From assembly GCA_905373475.1 (NCBI GenBank), contig CAJPTC010000003.1, forward strand, positions 81,502 through 145,501: a stretch of DNA of 64,000 bases. Reading direction: 5' to 3'. Both the position numbers and the translations under genes were made by a program. Origin of the DNA: Bacteroidia bacterium (lineage in GTDB: Bacteria > Bacteroidota > Bacteroidia > Bacteroidales > CAJPTX01). This document shows positions 24,999 to 33,561 of the stretch, piece by piece (position 1 is the stretch's first letter; each line of letters starts with the position of its first letter). The notes beneath the pieces were generated by a model. It searched no databases. It saw only the letters and a program-made list of their open reading frames with translations, and was not told the origin of the DNA.

Positions 24999-25662
24999 TC
25001 ATAGAGAAAACACTAAAACAGTACGCCTATCGAGTGATATTTACGTAACCAAGCATTTAGCAGACGTGAATACTTCATTTTCAGAAACCGAGAATGTAAC
25101 TCTTATAGAAGAGTTACGGAATGGGAGTGTGGACGCTGCAGAGCGTCTCTTCTCTAAGTATCAAAAAAGATTATACAGCTACATATTGTCATCCGTCAAA
25201 GATGATAGTATTGCTCGTGATCTGTCGCAAGAGGCTATGCTTAAGGCGTTCGTCTCTATAAAACGCGGACAGTATCACGAAGACGGGCGTTTCGAGCCAT
25301 GGCTGGTGCGGATTGCGCGCAATGTTCTTATGGATCATTACCGTGATAGGAAACGTTTCCACCAGGTACACTCAGATCGTGAAGTTTCAATGCTTCCCGA
25401 TACGTTTACCTCCTCGATAACCCCAGATAATGAATTGATGGCTTCGCAACAACGGAGTCAGGTAAGGGAGCTGATACAAGAACTACCCGAAACGCAAAAA
25501 GAAGTGGTGATACTCCGACATTTCTTGGGGCTTACTTTCCAAGAAATTGCCACGCATACGGGGGTAAGTATCAATACAGCGCTTGGAAGGATGCGTTATG
25601 CGCTCATCAACCTCCGCAAGATTGCATCGGAGCAGCAGCTCTTAGATTTTACAAGAGGCTAG
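24973..25662 (+). CDS. Sigma-70-family (ECF-type) RNA polymerase sigma factor
   Basis: Up to 229 residues from the ATG at 24973. Region 2 (YSYILSSVKDDSIARDLSQEAMLKAF...PWLVRIARNVLMDHYRDRKRF) and region 4 (ELPETQKEVVILRHFLGLTFQEIATHTGVSINTALGRMRYAL) are complete; there is no region 3. The first ~31 residues are not sigma-like and overlap the promoter motif. A GTG at 25066 (198 residues) is therefore a plausible true start. No anti-sigma gene follows; a strong terminator does, so the gene is alone. Confidence 0.9.
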   Translation: MTKKFDYLCHRENTKTVRLSSDIYVTKHLADVNTSFSETENVTLIEELRNGSVDAAERLFSKYQKRLYSYILSSVKDDSIARDLSQEAMLKAFVSIKRGQYHEDGRFEPWLVRIARNVLMDHYRDRKRFHQVHSDREVSMLPDTFTSSITPDNELMASQQRSQVRELIQELPETQKEVVILRHFLGLTFQEIATHTGVSINTALGRMRYALINLRKIASEQQLLDFTRG

Positions 25663-25695
25663 TGCTTACTAACGAGCCTTATACTACGAAAAAAG

Positions 25696-25730
25696 AAGCC
25701 TAGGATATTACCTAGGCTTTTTCTTTTTCT
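25696..25730 (+). terminator. Intrinsic terminator after the sigma-factor gene
   Basis: A 9-bp stem AAGCCTAGG / CCTAGGCTT with a 6-nt loop is followed by TTTTCTTTTTCT, 33 bp after the stop codon. The converging apbE gene lies beyond it. Confidence 0.9.
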
Positions 25731-25814
25731 GGCATAGAGAACATGAGTCCGTATTTCGCCTCAAAACGCCTCAAAATAGACGACAATACCCTTCAGTGCA
25801 AGGGAACTCTACCA

Positions 25815-26840
25815 CTACTTCTGTAGGAGAAATTTCTGTACGCCCTGCGAGTTCCAGACTTCGTAAGTTGTAGAGTCATGCCGAGCAATAAGTATTGCCT
25901 CAACTTCGGGAATACGCTCAACAAGACGCTTTGCAGAATCGAGTCCCATAACCATCATAGAGGTAGCTAAGGCGTCTGCCTCGGTGCAAGTAGGTGCTAA
26001 AACAGTAGCACTTAATAGGGAGTTTTCCTCAGGGTAGCCTGTATGAGGATTGATGGTATGCCCCCATTTCTTCGTGCCCTCTTCGCGAAATGAGCGATAG
26101 TTCCCGGAGGTGGCAAGTGCGCATGAAGAAAGCTGTATTCGTTGCACGATGGAACTTCCAGGCACATAGCCCTGTTCTGGCGTCTCTATCCCAAAAATCC
26201 AAGCTTCGCCACGCGAGTTAAGACCGTTAGCACGGATTTCGCCCCCAATGTTAACCATATAATGGCGTATCCCCATGCGTTCAAGATATTGGGCTACTTG
26301 GTCAACAGTATAACCTTTAGCTATACCGTTGTAATCCAACGAAATAGAAGGAAGATCTTTGAGAACAGAATCATTCGCCACGTGTACGTATTGCATCCCA
26401 ATACGAGCTACCAATGAGCTTACAGTAGCACTGTCGGGAAGTTGCGAGGCATCGGGACCAAACCCCCACAAACGTACTAAGGGAGCAATGGTAGGGTCAA
26501 AAGCCCGATTAGTAAGTTCAGAGAAACGTTTCGCCTCACGTGTAAGTGTTGCGAATTCTGCGCTGGCAATTCCATTGGCAGACTGATTGAAAGAGGTTAT
26601 AACCGACTCTTTGGAGAAAAGGGAAAAGAGGTGATTCATCGCCGTCAGAATAGAATCAATTGGGGAGTGAAGGTCGCGCTCTATGGAATCGCGTAGCGAG
26701 ATCTGGTAGAAAGTCCCAATCCCCTCTCCACTGAAATTACGATAAGATGCTTTGGGAGCTTCTTGGCATGCTGCCAAAAGAACAAAGGCAAAAAGAGTAA
26801 ATAGATAGAACCTATTCGCAAACAAGTAGTTATGTTTCAT
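25815..26840 (-). CDS. apbE: FAD:protein FMN transferase (ApbE), lipoprotein
   Basis: 341 residues with a lipoprotein signal (lipobox LAAC near residue 25). ApbE attaches FMN to threonine residues of partner proteins such as NqrB/NqrC or RnfG/RnfD in the periplasm. Family landmarks are GIGTFYQISL, DYNGIAKGYTVDQVA, the MVNIGGEIRANG block and the INPHTGYP motif that helps bind magnesium. It overlaps the upstream EEP-family gene by 4 bp (ATGA) and ends the leftward cluster. Its flavinylation target is not in the window. Confidence 0.93.
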   Translation of the reverse strand: MKHNYLFANRFYLFTLFAFVLLAACQEAPKASYRNFSGEGIGTFYQISLRDSIERDLHSPIDSILTAMNHLFSLFSKESVITSFNQSANGIASAEFATLTREAKRFSELTNRAFDPTIAPLVRLWGFGPDASQLPDSATVSSLVARIGMQYVHVANDSVLKDLPSISLDYNGIAKGYTVDQVAQYLERMGIRHYMVNIGGEIRANGLNSRGEAWIFGIETPEQGYVPGSSIVQRIQLSSCALATSGNYRSFREEGTKKWGHTINPHTGYPEENSLLSATVLAPTCTEADALATSMMVMGLDSAKRLVERIPEVEAILIARHDSTTYEVWNSQGVQKFLLQK

Positions 26841-27961
26841 TTCCTAAAGGATTTTGAGAAGGCAAAAGATGCTAAAACGGGATAGTGATCAGAGTAAGGA
26901 GCATGGAGGACTTGGAAAGCATAAGGGAAAATCTCAGGAGGGTGTAGTATAAAATCTATGCGCATTGGGGGGAAAAGCGTTGAAAAAGTAGCGCCGTAGC
27001 CCTTGTGTATTTCGTTAAAGGTGTCATACATGCCCTGCGAGACTGTGGCATAAGTATAAGTAAAGGGAGTCGCATTAAAATCGCCGCAAAGCAAAACAGG
27101 ATGGGGTGATGTGCTAATACTGTTCTTAACGTATTGCGCCTGTTGTGCTTGACGTTGCAAGGTTCTGTAAAGCTTCTTAAAGATATCGGATATCTCGAAA
27201 AGCAGATTGTCACTCGAAGTAAAACGAGGTGAACGTATAAAATTAAGGTTGTTGCGATGTAGGCGAAAAGACTGAAAGTGAGTGCTATAGACGCGCAATG
27301 TATCGCTGCCAACACGCAGATCGGCATAAATGGCACAGTTGTATGAATCGGGGAATTCGATTACACCGCGTTCCAATATGGGGTATTTTGAAAAGAGTGC
27401 GACCCCGTGATGCAAATCGCCGTGATGCAACGTGTAATGTATATGGCTAAAAGGGGCAAACAGTTTACGCGCCGCAGAATCTGGGAAGGTTGCATCGGAG
27501 GTTGTAAACTCCTGAAGGCAAATAATATCTGCCTCAGTTCTACGAACCAGAGCGGCTATTTCCGAAGCCGTAGGAGGCGTATCAGCCCAAGAATAAAGAC
27601 GAAAAAGATTGACATTGTACGACAGTACTCTAAATACTTGTGCGTTGTCGGGCAACGAAGAAAGCGTAGCAGGAGGGGTATCGTAGAAACGCACAAGATG
27701 AATACCAATAGCTAAAAAGAGCGATGCTAGGGGAATGAGAGCCGAGACTTTCTTGCGAGCCGACCAGTAGATGAGAAGAAAAAGGTTGATACAAGCCAAT
27801 ATGGGAAGCGCAAGTGCGAGAAGATTCGGGAGGCAAAAGACGTTGGGATCTACATAAGGCGCGATGGAAGCTAACGCCAAAAATAGGGTAAAAACCAAGG
27901 CTAAAAGCGTAAGAAAGGAGTGTCCGAAAAAATGAACTATACGCCGAAAGACTTTTAGCAT
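26837..27961 (-). CDS. Membrane-anchored endonuclease/exonuclease/phosphatase (EEP) family protein
   Basis: 374 residues. Three hydrophobic helices fill the first ~95 residues. The EEP catalytic domain follows, with LSYNVNLF, CLQEFTTSD (metal-binding Glu), GDFNATP (Asp/Asn pair) and SDHYPV (catalytic His). Such enzymes cleave phosphodiesters in nucleic acids or lipids. The membrane anchor and extracytoplasmic orientation suggest a lipid or cell-surface substrate, but this is inference. It lies 2 bp after the second rhomboid gene in a gene order common in Bacteroidetes. Confidence 0.88.
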   Translation of the reverse strand: MLKVFRRIVHFFGHSFLTLLALVFTLFLALASIAPYVDPNVFCLPNLLALALPILACINLFLLIYWSARKKVSALIPLASLFLAIGIHLVRFYDTPPATLSSLPDNAQVFRVLSYNVNLFRLYSWADTPPTASEIAALVRRTEADIICLQEFTTSDATFPDSAARKLFAPFSHIHYTLHHGDLHHGVALFSKYPILERGVIEFPDSYNCAIYADLRVGSDTLRVYSTHFQSFRLHRNNLNFIRSPRFTSSDNLLFEISDIFKKLYRTLQRQAQQAQYVKNSISTSPHPVLLCGDFNATPFTYTYATVSQGMYDTFNEIHKGYGATFSTLFPPMRIDFILHPPEIFPYAFQVLHAPYSDHYPVLASFAFSKSFRK

Positions 27962-27963
27962 TC

Positions 27964-28848
27964 TTATTTTCTGAAAAGTTTCTCTTTCTCTTCATTGCTA
28001 AGAGAGGCGTAACCTCCTTTAGCTAATTTTGCTAGTATGCGTTGAATCTCGGCTTCATCATTTGGTGCACTGCGTTTCGGGTCTTGTTTCTGCGCGGTTT
28101 GTTTATTTCGTTTTGATAACGAAGCAAAGAATGCACCCCACTTGACTAAAAGAACTTGCCACGGCGTGTGACGCGACCTCTTGCTCTGGAGCAATAAAAA
28201 GGCATAAAGTGTCCCTACCAGTGCACCGCCAAGATGGGCGATGTGCCCGCCCGCATTGGATTGGGTGATACTCAGGAAATCAAGCACAACCATGGCAAGA
28301 GCGAGCCAAGCAATTCGCACTCGTACAAGCCCAAAGAGGTACACCACATTATTGGGCGCAGCAACAACGGTAGCAAGCGTTATGGCCATAATGGAAGCCG
28401 ATGCGCCCATAGCCGCAGAGACATGGACTACGTCGGAAAAATAACTGAACAGGTTGTAGACCATCAGATATGAGAGTCCCCCTGCAATACCTCCCAACCA
28501 GTATACCCAGTGGAACTGGCGTGAGGTAAAATGCTCAAAAAACATACGCCCAAACACCCAAAGCCACAGCATGTTGAACAAGAGATGTGTGAAACTTTGG
28601 TGGAAAAAGAAATGGGTAAAAAGCGTCCATGGGTGGGAAGCTAAGCGCCCAAGATCCGATGGAAGCGCGAAGCTATAGAAAAGAGAAAGTGCCGCATCGG
28701 GAGCTATACCCTGGAGAGTTATAACAAGGAGTTTAACTACCAAGAAAACAAGGACGTTTACGGCAATATAGTAGAAGAGCACGCGAGGTATCCGCCGCTG
28801 TGCAAGCCAAACTTCTAGCGCTGAGAGAATACTAGAGCCGCGAGCCAT
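27964..28848 (-). CDS. Rhomboid-family intramembrane protease with GASA active-site motif
   Basis: 294 residues from the ATG at 28848; the longer frame (28881) starts deeper inside the preceding gene. Six or so membrane helices are present. The serine motif is MGASAS rather than the usual GxSG, and the histidine helix HIAHLGGALVG is intact. A soluble C-terminal tail of ~70 residues ends NEEKEKLFRK, as in related Bacteroidetes proteins. Probably an active serine protease in the membrane, but the Gly-to-Ala change next to the serine leaves some doubt. The start overlaps the first rhomboid gene by 17 bp. Confidence 0.87.
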   Translation of the reverse strand: MARGSSILSALEVWLAQRRIPRVLFYYIAVNVLVFLVVKLLVITLQGIAPDAALSLFYSFALPSDLGRLASHPWTLFTHFFFHQSFTHLLFNMLWLWVFGRMFFEHFTSRQFHWVYWLGGIAGGLSYLMVYNLFSYFSDVVHVSAAMGASASIMAITLATVVAAPNNVVYLFGLVRVRIAWLALAMVVLDFLSITQSNAGGHIAHLGGALVGTLYAFLLLQSKRSRHTPWQVLLVKWGAFFASLSKRNKQTAQKQDPKRSAPNDEAEIQRILAKLAKGGYASLSNEEKEKLFRK

Positions 28849-29659
28849 ATTTTCGCCAGTAGAGTATGAGGAAGAAACCAAAAATCATACCGCCAATGTG
28901 CGCAAAATGGGCAATACTACTTCCAGGCTGCGAAATGCCAAGATATAGCTCAATTGCGGCATAAATTATCACAAACCATTTGGCTTTTATAGGAATAGGA
29001 GGAATAAGCAGATATAATACCACATTGGGGTATAACATTCCGAAAGCGAGCAAGATACCAAAGACTGCACCTGAGGCACCAACGGTTGGGATGTCCATCT
29101 GCAATGAGACAAGCTGTTGCAAATAATCGTGCGCCAAAACAGAGAACTGAGGATTGGAAGGAGTAGCTTCCCAAGGCGCTATTATATTTTCGTAGAAATA
29201 GGTATGATACTGCGGGAAATGCTGGGTAATAAAATAGTCTAACGACTCTGGCGAAAGGCTCGGTAGGAGGGCATCTATTTGATGCTGAAGAGAGGTAAAC
29301 TCGAAATAATTTACGAGTGTATGTACTCCCGCCGCTCCTAGTCCTGTAAAAAGATAGTAGAAAAGGAAACGTTTGCCTCCCAACTGATTTTCGAGTATGC
29401 GTCCAAACATCCAAAGAGCAAACATATTGAAAAACAGATGAGTTAGCCCTCCGTGCATAAAGATGTGAGTAACGATCTGATACGGACGAAAAAGTTGGCT
29501 AGCAGGGTAGTGCAGTCCTAGGGTATTGATAAGATCAAAATGAAAGGTACGCTCGGCAACCCAGGTGGCGAGCAATAAAAGGACATTGATAATAATGAGA
29601 TTAGAGACCACAGGGTACTGTGCCAGTGCGCCTCGTAGCTGTTGCATAGGCGATGCCAT
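28832..29659 (-). CDS. Rhomboid-family intramembrane serine protease
   Basis: 275 residues, six membrane helices. The catalytic serine lies in VGASGAVFG and the histidine in HFAHIGGM; the HGGLTHLFFNMFALWMFG stretch in the second helix is the conserved L1/TM2 signature. An unusually long loop of ~70 residues follows TM3 (VNYFEFTSL...), which is also seen in other Bacteroidetes rhomboids. It directly precedes a second rhomboid gene, so the two may act on related substrates or as a pair. Confidence 0.92.
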   Translation of the reverse strand: MASPMQQLRGALAQYPVVSNLIIINVLLLLATWVAERTFHFDLINTLGLHYPASQLFRPYQIVTHIFMHGGLTHLFFNMFALWMFGRILENQLGGKRFLFYYLFTGLGAAGVHTLVNYFEFTSLQHQIDALLPSLSPESLDYFITQHFPQYHTYFYENIIAPWEATPSNPQFSVLAHDYLQQLVSLQMDIPTVGASGAVFGILLAFGMLYPNVVLYLLIPPIPIKAKWFVIIYAAIELYLGISQPGSSIAHFAHIGGMIFGFFLILYWRKYGSRL

Positions 29660-29790
29660 CTAGATTACGAGTTAATAGGAAAAGTATATAAAATTCAAGA
29701 GTTGCCAGCTGCTGTTAGCTATCGAAACCTGTTCGCTACAGCAAGATACGATACACGGTATTTTCTGTTTACGCCTCATTCTGTTCCTCT

Positions 29791-31620
29791 TTAACTCTTT
29801 GCACGCATAGAGCTTTGCAATTGCGTAGTGTCTAAAACGTACATGGTGGCGCGCCGTTTTGGGTCTAACATCGGTTCGCTGCATGCAAACAGATCTGCCA
29901 CGAGTGTTGCTCGCAACTCAGGCGATAAGGGAGTAGAATATTTGTAGGCCATGGCAAGCGCAAAAGCGGCTCGTGTTCGATCGAGTATGTGCTCGAAACT
30001 AGTTGTTTCCTTTTCGATGTATTCTTGGTAGAGCGTTTGCAAAAATTCTTCAGCCTCCAGAGGCATATTGGTTCGCATTATACTGTTCAGCTGTAGGTTA
30101 CGCTCAGACGTAAGTTCAATGCTTAACCCCATCTTTTGTACTTGTTCCACAAAAGTTTCAATACCAACACGTTGAGAAGGGATCAGAGATAACTGGGCAG
30201 GGTACATTAAATTCTGAAACTGTAGTTGCTCTTCTCTTTGCATACGCTCATAGAGAATGCGCGCGTGCGCCCTATGCTGATCTATGATACGGAGCGAATT
30301 TCCCACCGTTGTAACCACATAAGAGTTGTCTAAATTCAGTGTCTGACTACTCGCCTCCTCTTGTACTCCGCCAACAGTAAAAATAGACGTTAGGGGAGTC
30401 CGTTGTATTACTTCTTGTACAACACGCGTGCCACTCTGCGCAACACCTGTTGAATAGGATACTGTCTGTTCGGTGGTTTGCATCACGTTCCTGTTGCAAG
30501 GAGCAGTAGTTTGCCCGTTTTGCACAGCAGGAATGAGCGGGAAAGCACTTTTCTTCCCTACGTGGGAGTAAGACGTCAGTGAGGGTATATGTTGAGCTTG
30601 TTCTTGCGTTGTAGCCACGTTAGAAAGCCCTGCAGAGCGCCCTAAAGCGGTACGTACCGCATTAAATAGAATCTCCCATATCACGTGCTCATCCTCAAAC
30701 TTAATTTCGGTTTTCGTTGGATGAATGTTTACATCTATACGATGCGGATCAACTGTAAAGTACAAAAAGAAACTTGGGAGTACATCTGGCGGCAATAATC
30801 GCTCAAATGCATTGAAAATGGCGCGATTGAAATAGGCGCTACGCATGTAACGACCATTTACAAACAGATACTGTTCGTTGTAACGCTTTTTAGCAGCTAG
30901 GGGATCTACTACAAATCCTTCAATAGCTACTGTCGCCGAGGCGAGATCTATGGGGATGAGCGCATCGCTTAACTCTTTGCCGAAAAGATCCAAGATGCGT
31001 TGTTTGCGAGTGCCCGACGACAGGCTATAAAGCGTTGCTTGCTGATGGTATAAGGACATAGCAACCGTGGGGTTGGGAAGCGCCACACGAAGGAATTCGG
31101 CGACAACGTGTTTTAGTTCAATGGGTGTACTCTTCAGGAATCGGCGACGCGCAGGAACGTTGAAGAACAAGTTCCGCACAAAAAAGTTTGCTCCTACGGG
31201 GCAAGCAGTAGGCGTATTCTCTGTGACCGAGGAAGCCGAAAGCGTAATTTTTACGCCAAGCTCATCCTGTGCACGTCGCGTGATGAGCGTGACCTCTGCA
31301 ACTGCGGCAATGGAAGCGAGCGCCTCGCCTCGGAAGCCCATCGTTGCTATAGACTCAAGGTCGGATGCTTGCGTAATTTTCGAGGTAGCATGACGCTCAA
31401 AACAGAGACGAGCATCCATAGGGGACATACCTAAACCGTTATCTACAACTTGTATCCCATTTTTACCACCTTCGTAAACGACGAGGCGTATGCGGGAGCT
31501 GCCAGCATCAATGCTATTTTCAAGTAGCTCTTTAACGACAGAAGCGGGGCGCTGCACGACCTCGCCAGCGGCTATTTGGTTCGCAATGCTGTCGGGAAGC
31601 AAGTTGATAAGATCTGGCAT
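29791..31620 (-). CDS. mutL: DNA mismatch repair protein MutL
   Basis: 609 residues. The GHKL ATPase motifs are ENSIDAGSS, DNGLGM and GFRGEALASI within the first 100 residues; the Ser/Gln-rich linker runs at ~330-420. The C-terminal dimerisation domain contains DQHRAHARILYE, the Bacteroidetes variant of the metal-binding DQHAxxExxxxE endonuclease motif. MutL links mismatch recognition by MutS to strand removal. It follows a small membrane protein gene by 3 bp and is 131 bp upstream of the rhomboid genes on the same strand. Confidence 0.96.
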   Translation of the reverse strand: MPDLINLLPDSIANQIAAGEVVQRPASVVKELLENSIDAGSSRIRLVVYEGGKNGIQVVDNGLGMSPMDARLCFERHATSKITQASDLESIATMGFRGEALASIAAVAEVTLITRRAQDELGVKITLSASSVTENTPTACPVGANFFVRNLFFNVPARRRFLKSTPIELKHVVAEFLRVALPNPTVAMSLYHQQATLYSLSSGTRKQRILDLFGKELSDALIPIDLASATVAIEGFVVDPLAAKKRYNEQYLFVNGRYMRSAYFNRAIFNAFERLLPPDVLPSFFLYFTVDPHRIDVNIHPTKTEIKFEDEHVIWEILFNAVRTALGRSAGLSNVATTQEQAQHIPSLTSYSHVGKKSAFPLIPAVQNGQTTAPCNRNVMQTTEQTVSYSTGVAQSGTRVVQEVIQRTPLTSIFTVGGVQEEASSQTLNLDNSYVVTTVGNSLRIIDQHRAHARILYERMQREEQLQFQNLMYPAQLSLIPSQRVGIETFVEQVQKMGLSIELTSERNLQLNSIMRTNMPLEAEEFLQTLYQEYIEKETTSFEHILDRTRAAFALAMAYKYSTPLSPELRATLVADLFACSEPMLDPKRRATMYVLDTTQLQSSMRAKS

Positions 31621-31623
31621 TTC

Positions 31624-31911
31624 TTAGAGGCGAAAATAGAAGTATAGCAACAGAACTAGAGCACCGAGAATAAGTAGGGTACGTTTTTGTTGCGCTTTAG
31701 TTGTTCGTTTGGTGCGTTTAGCACGAGCCTCTTGAAATTCGAGTTGCATCCGAGCTGTCGAAAATTGAGAGGTCTGAGCAACATTTTCGCCTCGCTCCTC
31801 TTGAGCACGTGCAATAAGAGCTTGTAGGCGTTCTTTTCGCTCATCGTAATAGCGCGGCACGTAATTAAACTGACGCGGCTTACGTGTTTTAGTAATTGAA
31901 GCAAAGCCCAT
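31624..31911 (-). CDS. Small conserved single-pass membrane protein upstream of mutL
   Basis: 95 residues. A basic, charged N-terminal part (KTRKPRQFNYVPRYYDERKERL) is followed by a C-terminal hydrophobic helix ending at the terminus (LLILGALVLLLYFYF), so it is a tail-anchored type protein. It has no recognised domain, but similar short proteins occur next to mutL in Bacteroidales. It is 3 bp from mutL and probably shares its transcript, which starts near the -7 box at 31993-32000. The function is unknown. Confidence 0.75.
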   Translation of the reverse strand: MGFASITKTRKPRQFNYVPRYYDERKERLQALIARAQEERGENVAQTSQFSTARMQLEFQEARAKRTKRTTKAQQKRTLLILGALVLLLYFYFRL

Positions 31912-31992
31912 AATAGCTCAGGAGGTTAGTTTTAAGATATAACGCGCAGAAATGTCAAATATCATAGTGCAAGAATAAATGACATTTCATAG

Positions 31993-32000
31993 CAAAACTA
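31993..32000 (-). promoter_or_regulatory. -7 box for the small-protein/mutL operon
   Basis: The minus strand reads TAGTTTTG, matching TAnnTTTG, about 80 bp before the ATG at 31911. No clear -33 box is seen. Confidence 0.45.
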
Positions 32001-32199
32001 CGAAAAAGAAACATAGGGGGCGAGTGGGGGAGTAATGCACAAAGAAAATACGAACAATAGGGTAGTGCAAGAGAACAGATACAATAGCAATAACGCTTGT
32101 AATATTCGTCAACATTGAAATGAACAATTAACGGATTTTCATTGCATTAACTACTAATCTCTAAAACAGAGGTAGAGAAATCGTTATCTCTATAAAAAC

Positions 32200-32232
32200 T
32201 ACAGTTGTTATTATATAAATTTCACAACTGTA
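32200..32232. repeat. Inverted repeat TACAGTTGT...ACAACTGTA
   Basis: Perfect 9-bp arms separated by 15 AT-rich bases, in the region upstream of the XRE regulator. The arm spacing of 24 bp is compatible with a dimeric regulator on one DNA face. Confidence 0.5.
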
Positions 32233-32360
32233 ACCATTCCAACTCCTTATTTATTCCCTACTTCATTATAAAACAGCACCCTATTCTACATTGGTAGCAG
32301 ACAGTGATTGAAGGGAGCCTTTACTAAGCTCTGGAGCAAATTATACAAATGCATACCTAC

Positions 32361-32389
32361 ATATAATTGTTCCGTAGAGACAATTATAT
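32361..32389. repeat. Inverted repeat ATATAATTGT...ACAATTATAT
   Basis: Perfect 10-bp arms around a 9-bp loop, about 75 bp upstream of the XRE -7 box. Could be an operator or an RNA hairpin. Confidence 0.5.
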
Positions 32390-32462
32390 AAATATACACC
32401 CGTAATCAGATTTATAGTTACAATCGTATCATACTTGATTTTACAATTCTTATTTTATTGTT

Positions 32463-32470
32463 TACATTTG
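32463..32470 (+). promoter_or_regulatory. -7 box for the XRE-family gene
   Basis: TACATTTG matches the Bacteroidetes -7 motif and ends 25 bp before the ATG at 32496. Confidence 0.5.
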
Positions 32471-32495
32471 TGCTATTAGATATTCTTATGTTCTC

Positions 32496-33098
32496 ATGAG
32501 TAACGAGGTAAGAGGTACAGACGTAGCGCAACGTATTGCTACGTTAATTGAGAGTTTAGGCATGAAAACTGCCGATTTTGCGGATAAGGTAGGAATACAA
32601 AAAAGTGCCGTAAGCCACCTTATCGGTGGGCGTAATAAACCCTCGTTCGAGGTGATTGGGAGCATGCTGCAAGCGTTCCCCGAACTTAATCCCGATTGGC
32701 TTATATTGGGAAAAGGGGATATGTGGCGTAAAGTAGAGACTGTCCCCTCCACTAAGAACAGTCTCCAAAATCAACGTGCGCATTCAACCTCGCTCAAAGA
32801 GCTTGTCAATGCAGCTCCGCTACCCAACACGACCTCACATACACAAATACACAATATCGGACCTGGAGAGAGAGAGAGAAAGCCTATTCTAAAACATACA
32901 AATGTAAACTCTGTGCAAGATTTGCCGAGTACATCAAGTGATAAACCTCAAATAGAGACCATTCCTACACCTATTCAAAACGTCGCAAGCACTCCCAATT
33001 CTAATACTACATCTGTAATCACTGAAACAAACTTGCCTGATATCGTCGTTCTGCAGCCCGATGGTCGCTATATACGGTATCGCGCAATCAAAGAATAA
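32496..33098 (+). CDS. XRE-family HTH regulator with a disordered C-terminal half
   Basis: 200 residues. The N-terminal ~70 residues form a Cro/CI-type helix-turn-helix (VGIQKSAVSHLIGGRNKPSFEVIGSMLQAFPELNPDWLILG), a version widespread in Bacteroidetes. The remainder is Ser/Thr/Asn/Pro-rich and probably disordered, ending in a short hydrophobic-basic tail (IVVLQPDGRYIRYRAIKE). There is no metal site, peptidase or phage gene near it. The inverted repeats upstream are candidate operators. Targets are unknown. Confidence 0.85.
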   Translation: MSNEVRGTDVAQRIATLIESLGMKTADFADKVGIQKSAVSHLIGGRNKPSFEVIGSMLQAFPELNPDWLILGKGDMWRKVETVPSTKNSLQNQRAHSTSLKELVNAAPLPNTTSHTQIHNIGPGERERKPILKHTNVNSVQDLPSTSSDKPQIETIPTPIQNVASTPNSNTTSVITETNLPDIVVLQPDGRYIRYRAIKE

Positions 33099-33177
33099 TT
33101 ACATCTGTATACTATAGATAGTTTGTGTTTATTCTTTAAGTTGCTCGGTAGACAGTACATAGTTCAAAACACCTTCG

Positions 33178-33185
33178 TATTTTTG
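33178..33185 (+). promoter_or_regulatory. -7 box for rnpB
   Basis: TATTTTTG fits TAnnTTTG and ends 5 bp before the first base of the P1 helix, the right distance for transcription to begin at the mature 5' end. Confidence 0.55.
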
Positions 33186-33190
33186 TAGTG

Positions 33191-33561
33191 CAATATTAGG
33201 GCGCTCGGGCAATTGCTTTGCTTTTAGAGCAGGGAGGAAAGTCCGAACACCACAGGGCGATTTGCTCATTAACGGTGAGATGGTCGTAAGATCATGTATA
33301 GGCTAGAAGAAAATAACCGCCGATTTTCGGTAAGGGTGAGAACGCGAGGTAAAAGCTCACGGCGTTTTGCAGCGATGCAGAGCGCGTAGCCACCAGATGG
33401 TGCAAGATCAAGTATACCCGCTACTATTTTAGCGTCGTTGCCCTGCGACGGACATGTTCTAGCGGGAGGGTAGATCGCTGCGTTAGCTTGCTAACCACAG
33501 AGAAATAATTGCCGCGCCCATCGGGCGTACAGAATTCGGCTTACAGAGCGCCCTAATATTG
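33191..33561 (+). ncRNA. rnpB: RNase P RNA
   Basis: About 371 nt. The universal core is present: GAGGAAAGTCCGAACACC at 33233-33250 (the P4/CR I region) and the GAGAACGCGAGG segment downstream. ACAGAATTCGGCTTACAG near the 3' end is the partner strand of P4. The 5' CAATATTAGGGCGCTC (33191-33206) and the 3' GAGCGCCCTAATATTG (33546-33561) pair perfectly over 16 bp as helix P1 and define both ends. A TTTTT run follows. The RNA is the catalytic subunit that matures tRNA 5' ends. Confidence 0.96.

Larger units (their letters stand above)
32001..32462. other. AT-rich intergenic stretch with several inverted repeats
   Basis: About 460 bp without an ORF and clearly AT-richer than its surroundings, between divergent mutL-side genes and the XRE gene. 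It holds three palindromic elements: TAGAGA/TCTCTA around 32173-32192, TACAGTTGT/ACAACTGTA (32200-32208 and 32224-32232), and ATATAATTGT/ACAATTATAT (32361-32370 and 32380-32389). Nothing else recognisable was found. The arrangement suggests operator sites or remnants of an inserted element. Confidence 0.5.
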
